A stretch of DNA of 5,263 bases from Flavobacteriaceae bacterium (GTDB lineage: Bacteria > Bacteroidota > Bacteroidia > Flavobacteriales > Flavobacteriaceae): assembly GCA_014763515.1 (NCBI GenBank), contig JACXVH010000117.1, positions 1 to 5,263 on the forward strand, in the 5' to 3' direction. Shown here in pieces: positions 5,128 to 5,263 of the stretch. The first letter of the stretch is position 1. Every line of letters begins with the position of its first letter. A program made the position numbers and the translations under genes. Below the pieces are notes generated by a model, which saw nothing but the letters and a program-made list of their open reading frames with translations, searched no databases and was not told the origin of the DNA.

Positions 5128-5263
5128 ATGAGTCAGGAAGAAAAACAAAGAAAAATTATTCATATCGATATGGATGCATTTTATGCATCTGTTGAACAAA
5201 TGGACAATCCTGAACTCAAAGGAAAACCTTTAGCTGTTGGCGGAAGTGAAGTCCGCGGCGTAG
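5128..5263 (+). CDS. dinB: DNA polymerase IV (Y-family, DinB), N-terminal part (3' truncated by window)
   Basis: Forty-five codons plus one base are present before the window ends. The peptide carries the Y-family palm start KIIHIDMDAFYASVEQMDNP (9-28) followed by LKGKPLAVGGS and VRGV, closely parallel to the start of E. coli DNA polymerase IV (KIIHVDMDCFFAAVE). D14 corresponds to the catalytic metal-binding D8 of the E. coli enzyme, and Y19 sits at the steric-gate position (F13 in E. coli) that excludes ribonucleotides. The enzyme performs error-prone translesion synthesis. The ATG at 5128 gives a short polar extension (MSQEEKQR) before the conserved core; the next in-frame ATG lies inside the catalytic motif, so 5128 is the sensible start. 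It is transcribed divergently from the CYTH gene, with the structured repeat element upstream. Confidence 0.93.
   Translation, partial: MSQEEKQRKIIHIDMDAFYASVEQMDNPELKGKPLAVGGSEVRGV

Overview
The window looks like chromosomal DNA from a member of the Bacteroidota, most likely a Flavobacteriaceae species close to Flavobacterium. The evidence is the low GC content, the A-rich translation starts without clear Shine-Dalgarno sequences, several TAnnTTTG promoter boxes typical of this phylum, a large TonB-dependent receptor with an N-terminal carboxypeptidase-regulatory-like domain, and a lipoprotein with a Bacteroidota-style FSC lipobox. This assignment rests on motif and family recognition only; no database search was possible.

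Layout from left to right. Bases 1-108 are the 3' end of a plus-strand glucose-6-phosphate isomerase gene (pgi). A 168-base gap follows, holding a long AT-rich hairpin (probable pgi terminator) and a promoter for the next gene. Bases 277-2934 encode an 885-residue outer-membrane TonB-dependent receptor with no SusD partner in view. A strong intrinsic terminator (2954-2994) closes that gene. Its tail runs into the promoter of a two-gene plus-strand unit: a small four-helix membrane protein (3025-3462) and an RlpA-type double-psi beta-barrel protein (3464-3928), separated by one base.

A minus-strand pair converges on this unit with only one base between the two stop codons. Its first gene is a CYTH-domain (triphosphate tunnel metalloenzyme) protein (4372-4833), and its second is a YCII-domain lipoprotein (3930-4370), again one base apart. 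A divergent intergenic region (4834-5127) separates the CYTH gene from the 5' end of dinB (DNA polymerase IV), which runs off the right edge.

Most genes here are ordinary flavobacterial housekeeping or envelope genes. The least explained part is the divergent intergenic region. Between 4880 and 5048 it is packed with nested perfect or near-perfect inverted repeats. They can fold as a three-way junction flanked by two hairpins, which suggests a dispersed palindromic repeat (REP/MITE-like) or an undescribed structured RNA. A 67-codon open frame across it is probably a by-product. The dinB promoter box sits so close to the ATG that the transcript may be leaderless.
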